DNA of 37,360 nucleotides from Acholeplasmatales bacterium (GTDB lineage: Bacteria > Bacillota_I > Bacilli_A > Acholeplasmatales > Anaeroplasmataceae), in contig JAFRXJ010000047.1 in NCBI GenBank assembly GCA_017441525.1, positions 1-37,360 of the forward strand, written 5' to 3'. Each line of letters opens with the position of its first letter. The first letter of the stretch is position 1. The notes below the pieces were generated by a model. That model saw nothing but the letters and a program-made list of their open reading frames with translations, did no database searches and was not told where the DNA came from. A program made the translations under genes and the position numbers. Shown here in pieces: positions 15,258-24,712 of this stretch.

Positions 15258-15779
15258 ATGAATATTAAGGATTATATCGCATCAGTACCTGATTTTCCTA
15301 AAAAAGGAATCATATTTAGAGATATTACTCCACTACTTCAAAATGGTGATGCATTTAATACTGTAATTGATATTTTAGCCGCAAATGCTAAGATGCAAGG
15401 CGCAACACTTATTGCAGGACCAGAAGCAAGAGGATTTATTTTTGGTGCACCAGTAGCAGCAAAACTTGGTTTAGGATTTGTAGCAATTAGAAAACCTGGT
15501 AAGCTTCCTAGAGAACAAATAACTTTAGATTATGAATTAGAATATGGAAAGAATACTCTTTGTATTCATACAGATGCAATCAAACCAACTGATAAAGTGT
15601 TTATTATTGACGATCTTTTAGCAACAGGAGGTACAGCTAATGCTGCTTGTAAGCTTGTTGAAAAGGCTGGCGGTAAGGTTGCTGGTTTAGGATTCGTTAT
15701 TGATTTAATAGATTTAAATGGAAAGAAATTATTAAAAGATTATAATGTTATTACTCTTGCAGAATATGAAGGAGAATAA
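15258..15779 (+). CDS. apt: Adenine phosphoribosyltransferase
   Basis: 173-aa cytosolic purine salvage enzyme that makes AMP from adenine and PRPP. It has the type I PRTase order: N-terminal IPDFPKKGIIFRDITPLL hood (here VPDFPKKGIIFRDITPL), GPEARGFIFG, the KPGKLPRE flexible loop and the PRPP-binding motif VFIIDDLLATGGTA near the middle. Start ATG 15258 is chosen because GAGGAG lies 10 bases before it and the protein then begins MNIKDYIASVPD like the family; an upstream TTG would overlap the ribosome site. It is followed by rel after 35 bases, the apt-relA order seen in many Bacillota, linking purine salvage to (p)ppGpp metabolism. Confidence 0.97.
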   Translation: MNIKDYIASVPDFPKKGIIFRDITPLLQNGDAFNTVIDILAANAKMQGATLIAGPEARGFIFGAPVAAKLGLGFVAIRKPGKLPREQITLDYELEYGKNTLCIHTDAIKPTDKVFIIDDLLATGGTANAACKLVEKAGGKVAGLGFVIDLIDLNGKKLLKDYNVITLAEYEGE

Positions 15780-15814
15780 AAAATTATATTGGTAGTAGAA
15801 AGGATGTGAAAATT

Positions 15815-18001
15815 ATGGAATATAAAAAATTTGAAGATTTAATGTATTTAGTGAATGGATATATCCATAATGAAGCATCATTATCATTAATTAAAAGAGC
15901 TTATGATAGAGCTTATGAATTACATAATGGTCAATTTAGAAAGAGTGGAGAGCCTTATATTATCCATCCTTTAAATGTTGCCTGTATTCTTGCTGAACTA
16001 CATGTAGAGCCAGCAACAATTTGTGCCGGATTATTACATGACGTAGTAGAAGATACTCAAATTTCTAAAGAAGAATTGGCAAAAGAATTCTCTGAAGACA
16101 TTGCTGAAATAGTTGATGGTGTTACAAAGATTAGTAATTTAACATTTGTTTCATTAGAAGAAAAGCAAGTAGAAAACCATCAAAAGATGTTACTAGCTAT
16201 GGGAAGAGACATAAGAGTTATTGTTGTTAAGTTAGCAGATAGATTACATAACATAAGAACTCTAAATTATATGCCAGGCGAAAAGAGAGAAAGAATTGCA
16301 AAGGAAACATTAGAAATTTATGCACCATTAGCTCACAAGTTAGGTATGTTCCGTATTAAGGCAGAGCTAGAGGATACAGCACTTAAATATGTTGATCCAC
16401 AAGCATATAATAAAATTGCTGGCTTGATTAGAAATGATAACTCAGCAAGAATGAGTAATGTTGATCATACAATTAATGAAATAACTAAAATTTTAAATGA
16501 ACAACATGTTGAAGATTATAAGATAAAAGGTAGAATTAAAAATATCTATAGTATCTATAAAAAGATGGTTAACCAAAATAAAGACTTTGAAGATATTTAT
16601 GATATTTTAGCAATTAGAGTAATCGTTAATACAATTGGTGAATGTTATCATGTATTAGGTTTAATTCATGCTCACTATACACCAATTCCAAAAAGATTTA
16701 AGGACTATATTGCCGTACCAAAGCCTAACATGTATCAATCACTACATACTACAGTAATTAGTGATGATGGATTTACATTCGAGGTTCAAATTAGAACTAA
16801 AGAAATGGATGCCGTAGCTGAACTCGGAGTTGCTGCACACTGGGCATATAAAGAAGGCGTTGAATACTCTAAAGAAAAACAACAATTTGAAATTGCCCAA
16901 AAATTAAAATGGTATGGAGACCTTTTAAAGTTTACAGAAGAAGATAAAGCTGAAAATGCTAAGAATTATGTTGATGCAGTAAAAGATGATATTTTAAGCA
17001 CTAATGTATATGTATATACACCTACAGGAGAGGTAATAGACTTACCTGCAGGTGCAACTCCTATCGATTTTGCTTATAAGATTCATACTAATATTGGAAA
17101 TAAGACAGTTGGAGCTATTGTAAATAATCATATAGTAACTTTAGATTATGAACTTAAAAATGGAGATATTATTTCAATTAAGACAAATAAGAATTCATTT
17201 GGTCCATCTGAAAACTGGTTAAAGATTGCAAAAACAAGTCATGCTAAGCATAAGATTAAGAGCTTCTTAAATAAACAAAATAGAGACATCTTATTAGCTC
17301 ATGGAAAAGAAATGATTGAAGAAGAATTCCATGCTGCTAAGATATTAGAATATAATTTAACAGAAGATTTCGCAAAGAATAATTTTGGTAAAAATAATAT
17401 TAATACTCTAGATGACCTATATTTAGAAGTTGCAAAAGCTAATTTATCGCCTAAGACAGTTTTAACAAAATATGTTGGTTTAATCTCTGGTGATAATACT
17501 CAAGAGATGCAACTTAATCGTCAAATTGAAAGAAATCAAAAGATATTATCATCTAGTAATGAAACAGGAGTAATAGTAGAAGGCTTAACTAATCCATTAA
17601 TTAAGCTAGGTTCATGCTGTAACCCTATTCCAGGTGATACTATCATTGGTTATGTTACAAAAGGTAATGGTATTGTTGTTCACCACATTGGATGTAAAAA
17701 TTGTAAAACATTCCAAATGGAAAGAATTATACCACTTGATTGGGCATTAAACCCAGATAGAAAATATCCATGTTCTATTAAGATTGATGCGTCTTCAAAT
17801 ATTAACTTATTAGTTGATATTATGAATACTGTATCTCTAAGTAATATGTCAATCTTATCAATCAATGCGACAACTAATAAAGATTTAGAAACAACTGTTA
17901 AGTTAAAAGTTATGACTAAGAGTTTAACTGAACTAGAAAAAATGATTATTAATCTTAAGAAGATAAAATATATTTATAATATTGAAAGAGATAATCTATG
18001 A
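15815..18001 (+). CDS. rel: Bifunctional (p)ppGpp synthetase/hydrolase Rel
   Basis: 728-aa stringent-response enzyme. Domains in order: HD hydrolase (about 20-180; HPLNVA, LLHDVVEDT and LADRLHNIRTL are intact), synthetase (about 230-345; YDILAIRVIV, YQSLHT, EVQIRT), TGS (about 390-450; VYTPTGEVIDLP), a helical and zinc-finger region (GSCCNPIPGD, HHIGCKNC) and a C-terminal ACT domain. The synthetase loop reads RFKD, the charge signature of bifunctional Rel rather than the EXDD of monofunctional RelA, so it should both make and degrade (p)ppGpp. The start is ATG 15815 behind AAAGGA; GTG 15806 overlaps that site. The final ATGA overlaps the dtd start. Confidence 0.96.
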   Translation: MEYKKFEDLMYLVNGYIHNEASLSLIKRAYDRAYELHNGQFRKSGEPYIIHPLNVACILAELHVEPATICAGLLHDVVEDTQISKEELAKEFSEDIAEIVDGVTKISNLTFVSLEEKQVENHQKMLLAMGRDIRVIVVKLADRLHNIRTLNYMPGEKRERIAKETLEIYAPLAHKLGMFRIKAELEDTALKYVDPQAYNKIAGLIRNDNSARMSNVDHTINEITKILNEQHVEDYKIKGRIKNIYSIYKKMVNQNKDFEDIYDILAIRVIVNTIGECYHVLGLIHAHYTPIPKRFKDYIAVPKPNMYQSLHTTVISDDGFTFEVQIRTKEMDAVAELGVAAHWAYKEGVEYSKEKQQFEIAQKLKWYGDLLKFTEEDKAENAKNYVDAVKDDILSTNVYVYTPTGEVIDLPAGATPIDFAYKIHTNIGNKTVGAIVNNHIVTLDYELKNGDIISIKTNKNSFGPSENWLKIAKTSHAKHKIKSFLNKQNRDILLAHGKEMIEEEFHAAKILEYNLTEDFAKNNFGKNNINTLDDLYLEVAKANLSPKTVLTKYVGLISGDNTQEMQLNRQIERNQKILSSSNETGVIVEGLTNPLIKLGSCCNPIPGDTIIGYVTKGNGIVVHHIGCKNCKTFQMERIIPLDWALNPDRKYPCSIKIDASSNINLLVDIMNTVSLSNMSILSINATTNKDLETTVKLKVMTKSLTELEKMIINLKKIKYIYNIERDNL

Positions 18002-18444
18002 GAATAGTTGTTCAAAGAGTTAAAGAAGCATCATGTGTTGTTGATGGAAAGATTACAGGAGAAATAAAAAAAGGTTTTTTAATCTTTGTTGGTCTTAAAA
18101 ATGGCGATACATATGATGATATGAAAAAATGTCTTAAGAAGGTAGTTGGCTTAAGAATATTTGAAGATGAAAATGGCAAAATGAATAAATCATTAAATGA
18201 TGTAAATGGATGTTTATTAGCAATATCTCAGTTTACATTATATGCAGATGTAAAGCATGGTAATAGACCATCATTTACAGAAGCAATGGGATTTGAAGAA
18301 GCATCTAAAATGTATGATGATTTTGTATTAATGCTAAGAAATGAAGGAATTAATGTTGAAGTTGGCATCTTTGGTGCTGATATGAAGATTAGTTTGATTA
18401 ATGATGGGCCTGTAACAATAATAATTGATTCAGAAAGCCTATAG
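17998..18444 (+). CDS. dtd: D-aminoacyl-tRNA deacylase
   Basis: 148-aa enzyme that removes D-amino acids (and Gly mischarged on tRNA-Ala) from tRNA. The family motifs SQFTLYAD and, near the end, NDGPVT are both intact; the N-terminus MRIVVQRVKEASC and the GRRPSF-like GNRPSFTEA also match. Length is normal. Translationally coupled to rel through ATGA, the usual rel-dtd arrangement in Bacillota. Confidence 0.96.
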   Translation: MRIVVQRVKEASCVVDGKITGEIKKGFLIFVGLKNGDTYDDMKKCLKKVVGLRIFEDENGKMNKSLNDVNGCLLAISQFTLYADVKHGNRPSFTEAMGFEEASKMYDDFVLMLRNEGINVEVGIFGADMKISLINDGPVTIIIDSESL

Positions 18445-18454
18445 GGAGGATTTT

Positions 18455-20332
18455 ATGAAGCAATACGAATTTAATGGAGAATTATTTGATAACCTAGATT
18501 TGCTTGCTCAAGCATATATTGATAATTTTGAATCAGCAATGGATGATATTTATGCTAATTCAAAATTATTATTAAAGTTCGTAAGAAGAGTAACAAAGAA
18601 TAAAAATTTCACAAAAGAAATAGCATCTATCCTTACTTATACTAAATATAAGAACAATGCTTTAACTTTTATTATCTATAATTTCTTAGATGATAAAAAA
18701 GTATATATCAATGGCAAAGAATTTACTTTAAAAGAGTTTATCGAATCATTAAAGCTATATCCAGATAAATCTAATATCTTAATTGCCTTTATGGAAGATT
18801 ACGGTATTAGTAAAACATTTGCTAATGATGATGAGGATCAAAAGCTAGCAGTAGATGCTTTCTTTATTGAAAAACATTTTGATGATCCTTTTACAATTAA
18901 ATATTTAAATACATATTATGATTATCAAATTATCGAATCATTAAATGCTCGTATTTCAACAATTGCTGTTAATGGTGAAGAATGCTTTAGAAGAGCAACA
19001 AAGGTTGCATTCAATGAAGACTTCCAATTAGGTATTGCTCATAAGCTTGGCTTTAGAGCTGCAATTGATATGCATAATGACTTCAACCCAATCTTTAAAG
19101 CAATTAAGCTTTTAAAGGAAAAGAAGGAAACTGAAGAAGAATATCTTAAGAAGATTATTACAGATACATTCTATTGGTGGTTATTAGATAATCTAGATAA
19201 ATATGAACCTTTAAAGAAGGAAGCAAAGCCTACTTTTAAACGTTTACGTGAATTAAAGAAGGAAAATGATAAGTATCAAAAGATGATTGCTGAAAGAAAG
19301 ATTACAGATATTTCTTTAGATTTATTGGCTGATCTTTCTAGATCAATTTATTTAAATTATTTAAATTTTGTTACTCTGTTTAGAAATGGTAAGATTAGAG
19401 TAAAAACTAAATATTCTGAAAATACTTATTCATTTGATAAGCCTTATTGTAAGACATATATTACAGCTGACTTTATGAAAGATCATATTGTTAAGCTATA
19501 TAACCCATCTAATAAGGACGAAAGAAAAGTTATTACTGTAAATCCTTTAACAGGAAGAGAAATTGAACATGATGATATTAATCCAGAAGAACTAGATGTT
19601 GATGATATCAGTGAGGATAAGCCAGTATTAGTTAAGGTTGAAAATGAAAATATCGTTAATGAAATAAAATATGCAAAGAAGATTTTAAAGAGAAATAAGA
19701 GATTTGCAAACTATGCTATTTTCACTTCAATTATAAATTCTGTTATTGTTATTGCTGTAGCTATAGTAGGCTTAATATTATCTAATCAAGAAATTAAAGT
19801 TAATGGACTTGATGTTAATGCAGTAACTACAATTATTAATGAACAAAAGATATTAATATTTGCATTTATTGCTGTATTCTTAGTATTTTCAATATTGTTT
19901 GCAGGCATTTTAAATTCTTATACTAATAAGACATTAGCTGATGTTAATACATTAGAATTTATTAATAATGCTAAAACAAAAGAAAAAATCAGTCCTAAAC
20001 AAGAGTCTAAATTAATTTATTTATTATCTACTGAAGAGAATTATAGATATTCTACTAAAAAGAAATATAAAGATATTAGATTTGTTCTTTGTATTTCTCA
20101 AGCTGTAACTGCTGCATTAGTTGCTGTAATGCTTTTAATTGCGCTTAAATCAATTACACATTTAGTTAAATTTGATGGAAATACATTATCACTTGTTTTA
20201 GCAACTTTTGTTGGTCCTTTAGCAGCATCAATACTTGTATTAATTAAGAAGAGAAATGGATGGATTTCATTTATTATTATTGATGCTATTGCTATTATTG
20301 CTGCTTGTATAATAATGTTATTAGGAGTTTAA
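18455..20332 (+). CDS. Large membrane protein of unknown function
   Basis: Not recognised. The 625-aa product has a soluble, charged N-terminal part of about 410 residues with mostly helical character and a segment TDTFYWWLLDNLDKYEPL, an acidic linker (HDDINPEELDVDDISEDK), and then five predicted membrane helices: two (starting ANYAIFTSIINSVIVIAV and ILIFAFIAVFLVFSIL), a cytosolic loop of about 60 residues, and three more to the end. No ATPase, protease or transporter motif is visible. Start is ATG 18455 with AGGGAGG upstream; earlier in-frame codons overlap dtd. The gene lies tightly between dtd and rimO and contains the ribosome site of rimO in its last codons. A lineage-specific protein is likely. 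Confidence 0.75.
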   Translation: MKQYEFNGELFDNLDLLAQAYIDNFESAMDDIYANSKLLLKFVRRVTKNKNFTKEIASILTYTKYKNNALTFIIYNFLDDKKVYINGKEFTLKEFIESLKLYPDKSNILIAFMEDYGISKTFANDDEDQKLAVDAFFIEKHFDDPFTIKYLNTYYDYQIIESLNARISTIAVNGEECFRRATKVAFNEDFQLGIAHKLGFRAAIDMHNDFNPIFKAIKLLKEKKETEEEYLKKIITDTFYWWLLDNLDKYEPLKKEAKPTFKRLRELKKENDKYQKMIAERKITDISLDLLADLSRSIYLNYLNFVTLFRNGKIRVKTKYSENTYSFDKPYCKTYITADFMKDHIVKLYNPSNKDERKVITVNPLTGREIEHDDINPEELDVDDISEDKPVLVKVENENIVNEIKYAKKILKRNKRFANYAIFTSIINSVIVIAVAIVGLILSNQEIKVNGLDVNAVTTIINEQKILIFAFIAVFLVFSILFAGILNSYTNKTLADVNTLEFINNAKTKEKISPKQESKLIYLLSTEENYRYSTKKKYKDIRFVLCISQAVTAALVAVMLLIALKSITHLVKFDGNTLSLVLATFVGPLAASILVLIKKRNGWISFIIIDAIAIIAACIIMLLGV

Positions 20333-20334
20333 AA

Positions 20335-21645
20335 ATGAACTTATATATGATCAGCCTTGGTTGTGCAAAAAATCAGGTTGATTCTGAAATGATTCTAGGG
20401 CTTTTAAAGAAAAAAATGAATATTGTTGAAAATATAGAAGATGCAGATTTAATTGTCGTTAATACCTGTGCCTTTATAGAGCCCGCTAGAAAAGAAGCAA
20501 TTGATACAATATTAAATGTTTCTGAATATAAGAAAAAGGATGCAAAGATAGTAGTTTGTGGATGCCTTGCTCAAAGATATAAAGATGAAATCCAAAAGCT
20601 ATTACCAGAAGTTGATAGATTTATATCTATTGATGAATATAGTAATATAGGCGTTATATTAAATGATGTTATTAACTCTAATTTTAAAAATAATGATACT
20701 ATATCACCTTTAAATAGAGTATTTACAACACCTTCTTATATGACATATGTTAAGATTAGTGAAGGTTGTTTAAACAGATGTGCCTTTTGTGCTATACCTC
20801 TCATTAGAGGTAATCTATGTAGTAGATATATTGAAGATATTGTTGAAGAAGTAAAATTACATATAAACAATGGAGTATATGAAATTAATTTAATTTCTCA
20901 GGATACTACAAAGTATGGATATGATATCTATAGAGAACTAAAAATCGTTGATTTATTAAAAGAAATAGTAAAGCTAGATGGTGATTTTAAAGTTAGATTA
21001 TTATACCTATATCCTGATATTGTCACAGATGAATTAATTAATTTCATTAAGGATAATGATAAAATCATGCCTTATTTTGATATTCCTATCCAACATACAG
21101 AAGATCTTATATTAGATAAAATGAAAAGAAGAGGAAATAGAGAATATTTATTAAATTTATTTAATAAAATTAAAACTCTTATTCCAAATGCTATTATAAG
21201 AACCACTTTAATAGTTGGCTTTCCTTATGAGGAAGAAAAGGATATTAATTCAATGATTGAATTTATGAAAGATGTTAAATTCGATAGACTTGGTGCCTTC
21301 ACATTTAGTTTAGAGGAAGGAACTAAGGCAGTTGAATATCCTAATATAATTTCTGAAAAAGAAAAGCAAGATAGATATGAAAAAATAATGGATGTTCAAA
21401 GAAAAATATCATTAGCCAAGAACAAAGAATTAATTGGTAAAGTATTAGATGATGTATTTATTATTGGATATGATGAGGAATCATTCCTTTATGTAGCAAG
21501 ATCATATGCATATGCTCCAGATGAAATTGATGGCTGTATTTTTGTTGCCGCAAAAAATGAATTAAGCCTAGGACAAAGAATAAAAATAAAGGTATTAGAC
21601 TGTGACGAATATACCTTGACAGGAGAAGAATATGTTTTTGAATAG
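20335..21645 (+). CDS. rimO: Ribosomal protein uS12 methylthiotransferase RimO
   Basis: 436-aa radical-SAM enzyme that adds a methylthio group to an aspartate of ribosomal protein S12. The N-terminal cluster cysteines are Cys10 (SLGCAKN), Cys45 (NTCAFI) and Cys77 (CGCLAQR); the radical-SAM motif is CLNRCAFC; PYFDIPIQH and the GFPYEEE region are typical of RimO rather than MiaB, and a TRAM domain ends the protein. The start is ATG 20335 with AGGAG 9 bases before it, inside the last codons of the preceding gene. The S12 target motif cannot be checked here because rpsL is not in the window. Confidence 0.93.
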   Translation: MNLYMISLGCAKNQVDSEMILGLLKKKMNIVENIEDADLIVVNTCAFIEPARKEAIDTILNVSEYKKKDAKIVVCGCLAQRYKDEIQKLLPEVDRFISIDEYSNIGVILNDVINSNFKNNDTISPLNRVFTTPSYMTYVKISEGCLNRCAFCAIPLIRGNLCSRYIEDIVEEVKLHINNGVYEINLISQDTTKYGYDIYRELKIVDLLKEIVKLDGDFKVRLLYLYPDIVTDELINFIKDNDKIMPYFDIPIQHTEDLILDKMKRRGNREYLLNLFNKIKTLIPNAIIRTTLIVGFPYEEEKDINSMIEFMKDVKFDRLGAFTFSLEEGTKAVEYPNIISEKEKQDRYEKIMDVQRKISLAKNKELIGKVLDDVFIIGYDEESFLYVARSYAYAPDEIDGCIFVAAKNELSLGQRIKIKVLDCDEYTLTGEEYVFE

Positions 21646-22408
21646 AAAGAATATTAACGTATATTTATTTGATGTTGATGGGACATTATGTGTTGATGGC
21701 GTAATATCTGATTCTTCTAAAGATGCAATTGAAGAATTAAGAGATGAAGGTAACCTTGTTATGCTAGCAACAGGCAGATGCCAAGGACAACTTAAAGAAA
21801 TTGTTGATCAGGTTAAGGTTGATGGATTTGTTCAAAATAATGGTGCTTACGCATTTATGGGTAAGGAAATTTTATTTGAATCTCCAATTAATCCTGAAAC
21901 AATTTGGAAGTTACATAATGATGGATTAAATATTGCTGTTTTAACAAAAGATAGATATGTAAGATTCATTAACACAAATAAAGCATTTAAGAAATTTGCA
22001 GAAAGCTTAAAAATTGAAGAGCCAAAAAAGGCTGATACTAATGTAATTGATCATGATAAGATTTATTCATTAACTATATCAGCACTTAATTTAGAAGATA
22101 TTCATCCAAGAAGATACCCTGATTTAAGATTTATTAAGGTATCTGATTATGGATATGATGTAGTAAATAAGGGTACTACAAAAGCTTCTGTTTTCTCAGT
22201 AATTAAGAATAAATATCCTCAAGGACATATTGTTGCTTTTGGAGATAATATGAATGATTATGAGATGCTAGATGAGGCTGATTTAAGCGTATGTATGCCT
22301 ACTGCACCAGAAGAGTGTAAGAAGGTTTCATCTTATGTGACTAGAAGCCATGAGGAAGATGGAATTGAATTTGCAATTAATAATTTTGTTAAGAGGGTTA
22401 TTGATTAA
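21632..22408 (+). CDS. HAD-superfamily phosphatase, Cof type
   Basis: 258-aa haloacid-dehalogenase hydrolase with a type IIB cap. Asp14 and Asp16 of DVDGT are the nucleophile and acid, ATGRCQGQ is motif II, a Lys in VNKGTTK is motif III and FGDNMNDYEML gives the Mg-binding acids. Related YwpJ/Cof proteins dephosphorylate sugar phosphates or flavin and pyridoxal precursors; the substrate here is unknown. It overlaps rimO by 14 bases, with AGGAGA 6 bases before the ATG, and its stop overlaps the trmL start (TAATG). Confidence 0.9.
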   Translation: MFLNRKNINVYLFDVDGTLCVDGVISDSSKDAIEELRDEGNLVMLATGRCQGQLKEIVDQVKVDGFVQNNGAYAFMGKEILFESPINPETIWKLHNDGLNIAVLTKDRYVRFINTNKAFKKFAESLKIEEPKKADTNVIDHDKIYSLTISALNLEDIHPRRYPDLRFIKVSDYGYDVVNKGTTKASVFSVIKNKYPQGHIVAFGDNMNDYEMLDEADLSVCMPTAPEECKKVSSYVTRSHEEDGIEFAINNFVKRVID

Positions 22409-22986
22409 TGAAAAGAATTAATCTTGTATTATATCATCCTGAAATACCACAAAACACAGGAAATATAATGCGTAGTTGTGTTGGCTTTAATGCTAAATTG
22501 CATCTAATAAAACCTTTAGGTTTTAAATTAGAAGAAAAACAATTAAGAAGAAGTTGTGTTGATTATTACGATTATCTAGATTATGAAGTATACGAAAATT
22601 TTGCTGATTTTAAATCTAAAAATGAAGGTATATATTATTTCTTAACTAGATATGGTCATAAGTCACCAAGTTCAATTGATTTTAATGGTGATGCTAAAAA
22701 TGGAGAACAAATATATTTAATATTTGGTGCTGAATCTACAGGTATAGCATATGACATTTTAAAAGATAATTTAGATAGATGTTATAGAATACCTACAACA
22801 GATAAAATAAGAAGCTTAAATTTATCTAATTGTGCAGCAATTATGCTATTTTTATCTAGTGAACAAATAAACCCTAAGGATGTCGTTTTCTTAGATGAGC
22901 CAGATGTTTTAAAAGGTAAGAATTTTATTGAGAATGTAGATATATCTACTCTAGATTATAAGCACAAGGAAACAGGAGGATATTAA
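22408..22986 (+). CDS. trmL: tRNA (cytidine/uridine-34-2'-O)-methyltransferase TrmL
   Basis: SpoU/SPOUT-family enzyme that 2'-O-methylates the wobble base of certain tRNA-Leu. Motifs in order: LYHPEIPQNTGNIMR (family N-terminus), FGAESTG (usually FGxExxG) and RSLNLSNCAAIML, forming the knotted SAM site. At 192 aa it is longer than E. coli TrmL (about 157) because of a C-terminal tail of about 30 residues. Starts within the stop of the HAD gene and is followed after one base by trxA. Confidence 0.92.
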   Translation: MKRINLVLYHPEIPQNTGNIMRSCVGFNAKLHLIKPLGFKLEEKQLRRSCVDYYDYLDYEVYENFADFKSKNEGIYYFLTRYGHKSPSSIDFNGDAKNGEQIYLIFGAESTGIAYDILKDNLDRCYRIPTTDKIRSLNLSNCAAIMLFLSSEQINPKDVVFLDEPDVLKGKNFIENVDISTLDYKHKETGGY

Positions 22987-22987
22987 A

Positions 22988-23299
22988 ATGGAAGTAAAGA
23001 ATTTAAGTATTGAAAATTATAAAGATTTCATAAATCAAAAAGACATTGTTTTAGTTGATCTTTGGGCTCCATGGTGTGGTCCTTGTAGAATGTTAGGTCC
23101 AATTCTAGAAAAATTATGTAGTGAAGATTTTATTCAAGTGGGTAAAGTAAATGTTGATGATGATCCTGATATTGCTGAAGCATTTAGAGTTGAATCAATT
23201 CCTACTATAATTTTATTTAAAGAAGGTAAGTTAGTTGCTAAGGCTGTTGGATACCAACCAGAGGTAGCAATTAAGAATTGGATTAATAAAAATAAATAA
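22988..23299 (+). CDS. trxA: Thioredoxin
   Basis: 103-aa cytosolic disulfide reductase. Active site WCGPC in LWAPWCGPCRMLGP, Asp in LVDLWAPW, the cis-Pro in SIPTIILFKEGK and the C-terminal helix all match; no signal peptide. AGGAGG in the last codons of trmL is 8 bases before ATG. Last gene of the apt-to-trxA cluster. Confidence 0.96.
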   Translation: MEVKNLSIENYKDFINQKDIVLVDLWAPWCGPCRMLGPILEKLCSEDFIQVGKVNVDDDPDIAEAFRVESIPTIILFKEGKLVAKAVGYQPEVAIKNWINKNK

Positions 23300-23353
23300 A
23301 ATTTTTTAATTAACATTTTCTTTTATATTTATATAAAAAGAAGTCATTTTTTT

Positions 23354-23387
23354 GACCTAGATGAAAAATCATTTAGGTCTTTTTTTA
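23354..23387 (+). terminator. Terminator of the apt-trxA cluster
   Basis: 11-bp stem GACCTAGATGA/TCATTTAGGTC with one G-U, loop AAAA, then seven T. Confidence 0.88.
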
Positions 23388-23427
23388 TTGTTTTATAAAA
23401 TCGTTCTTTTATGTTGATTTTAGTAAA

Positions 23428-23455
23428 TTGACAAATATAAAAAAATAAATAAAAT
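23428..23455 (+). promoter_or_regulatory. Promoter giving a leaderless recQ transcript
   Basis: TTGACA (23428-23433), 16-base spacer, TAAAAT (23450-23455). Transcription would start within a base or two of the recQ ATG (23463), and no Shine-Dalgarno sequence precedes that ATG. Confidence 0.55.
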
Positions 23456-23462
23456 TATTTAT

Positions 23463-24674
23463 ATGAATAATAAAAATGAAATATTAAAATCATATTTTGG
23501 GTATGATAATTTAAAGCCAGAACAAGCTCAAATCATTGATTTTGTATTAGACAAAAAGGATACCATTGGTCTTTTACCCACGGGCTATGGTAAATCTATT
23601 TGTTTTATTATTCCTTCATTATTGTTAGAAGGAATAACTATTGTTATAACGCCTTTGATTGCTTTAATGGCAGATCAAGTCAATAATCTAAAGAAGAGGT
23701 TTATTAAGGCGGAATTTATCAATTCTTTGCAAACGAATATAGAAAAAGAAAATATCTATAATAGATTATTAAATAATAAAATAAAAATATTGTTTATTGC
23801 AGGAGAAAGACTATTTACTAAAAGATTTAGTGAAATATTAAAGAAAATAAATATATCATTAATTGTTTTTGATGAATCACATACACTCCTTTGGAGTGAA
23901 GATTTTAGATTTACATTATCAAGGATTCCAGAGTTTTTAAATAATTTTAAAAATAGACCTCCAATTTTGGCTTTAACTGCAACTGCGACTACGCTTACGA
24001 TAAATAAGATTAATTCAATTTTAAGTTTAAAAAATCCCCAATTAGTCGTTGGAGATTGTGATAGAAAGAATATTTATTATAGAGTTATAAGAACTGACAA
24101 TAAAGAAAGAATATTACTTTCATTATTATCTAAATATAAAACAAAAATATTAATATATTGTATGACAATCAAAAATTGTGAATATTTATATTATCAATTA
24201 TTAGAATTAGGATATAATATAAGACTTTATCATGGAATGATGGAAAAGGACGATAAAATAAAATCACAAAATGATTTTTATTATAGTAAGGCAAATATTA
24301 TGATTGCCACTAATGCCTTTGGAATGGGAATTGATATACCAGATATTAGATATGTAATAGAATATGATTTACCATCATCAATAGAAGATTATATTCAAAA
24401 AGTTGGTAGAGTTTCTAGAGATGGAAAATATGGTGAAGGAATATTATTATTTGATAGAAAAGATATATCAACTAATGAATATTTCATCGAAAATATAAAA
24501 AATGATAATATTGATAAAAAAGAATTAAACCAAATTAAGCTAGATAGATATCAAAAGCTAGATAAGATGATAGAATTGGCATTGACCGCAAAATGTCTCC
24601 ATCAATTTACATCTAATTATTTTGGACATAAGCATCCTGGAAAGTGTATGATGTGTTCTAATTGTAAAAAATAA
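23463..24674 (+). CDS. recQ: RecQ-family DNA helicase, minimal form
   Basis: 403-aa superfamily 2 helicase. Walker A is LLPTGYGKS, motif II DESH (instead of DEAH), then ALTATAT, ATNAFGMGID and the arginine-finger motif QKVGRVSRDG. After the second RecA-like domain a full zinc site C-x16-C-x2-C-x2-C is present, exactly the spacing of E. coli RecQ, but the protein ends two lysines later, so the winged-helix and HRDC domains are absent. Loss of the winged helix normally removes the DNA-separating wing, so activity may differ from classic RecQ. No ribosome binding site is visible and the promoter suggests leaderless translation. Convergent with rnjA; no recombination partner adjoins. Confidence 0.88.
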   Translation: MNNKNEILKSYFGYDNLKPEQAQIIDFVLDKKDTIGLLPTGYGKSICFIIPSLLLEGITIVITPLIALMADQVNNLKKRFIKAEFINSLQTNIEKENIYNRLLNNKIKILFIAGERLFTKRFSEILKKINISLIVFDESHTLLWSEDFRFTLSRIPEFLNNFKNRPPILALTATATTLTINKINSILSLKNPQLVVGDCDRKNIYYRVIRTDNKERILLSLLSKYKTKILIYCMTIKNCEYLYYQLLELGYNIRLYHGMMEKDDKIKSQNDFYYSKANIMIATNAFGMGIDIPDIRYVIEYDLPSSIEDYIQKVGRVSRDGKYGEGILLFDRKDISTNEYFIENIKNDNIDKKELNQIKLDRYQKLDKMIELALTAKCLHQFTSNYFGHKHPGKCMMCSNCKK

Positions 24675-24710
24675 AAGCCGTTTTAATCAAACAAAATCAA
24701 AACGGCTTTT
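24673..24710. terminator. Bidirectional terminator between recQ and rnjA
   Basis: Perfect 12-bp stem AAAAGCCGTTTT/AAAACGGCTTTT, 14-base loop, T runs on both strands. Confidence 0.9.
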
Positions 24711-24712
24711 TA

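Noticed and set aside
17998..18001. A Mollicutes-type code with TGA as Trp, suggested by the AT richness.
   Set aside because: TGA ends rel, the DUF3021 gene, the XRE gene and the 52-aa ORF at positions that fit family lengths, and Trp is written TGG throughout.
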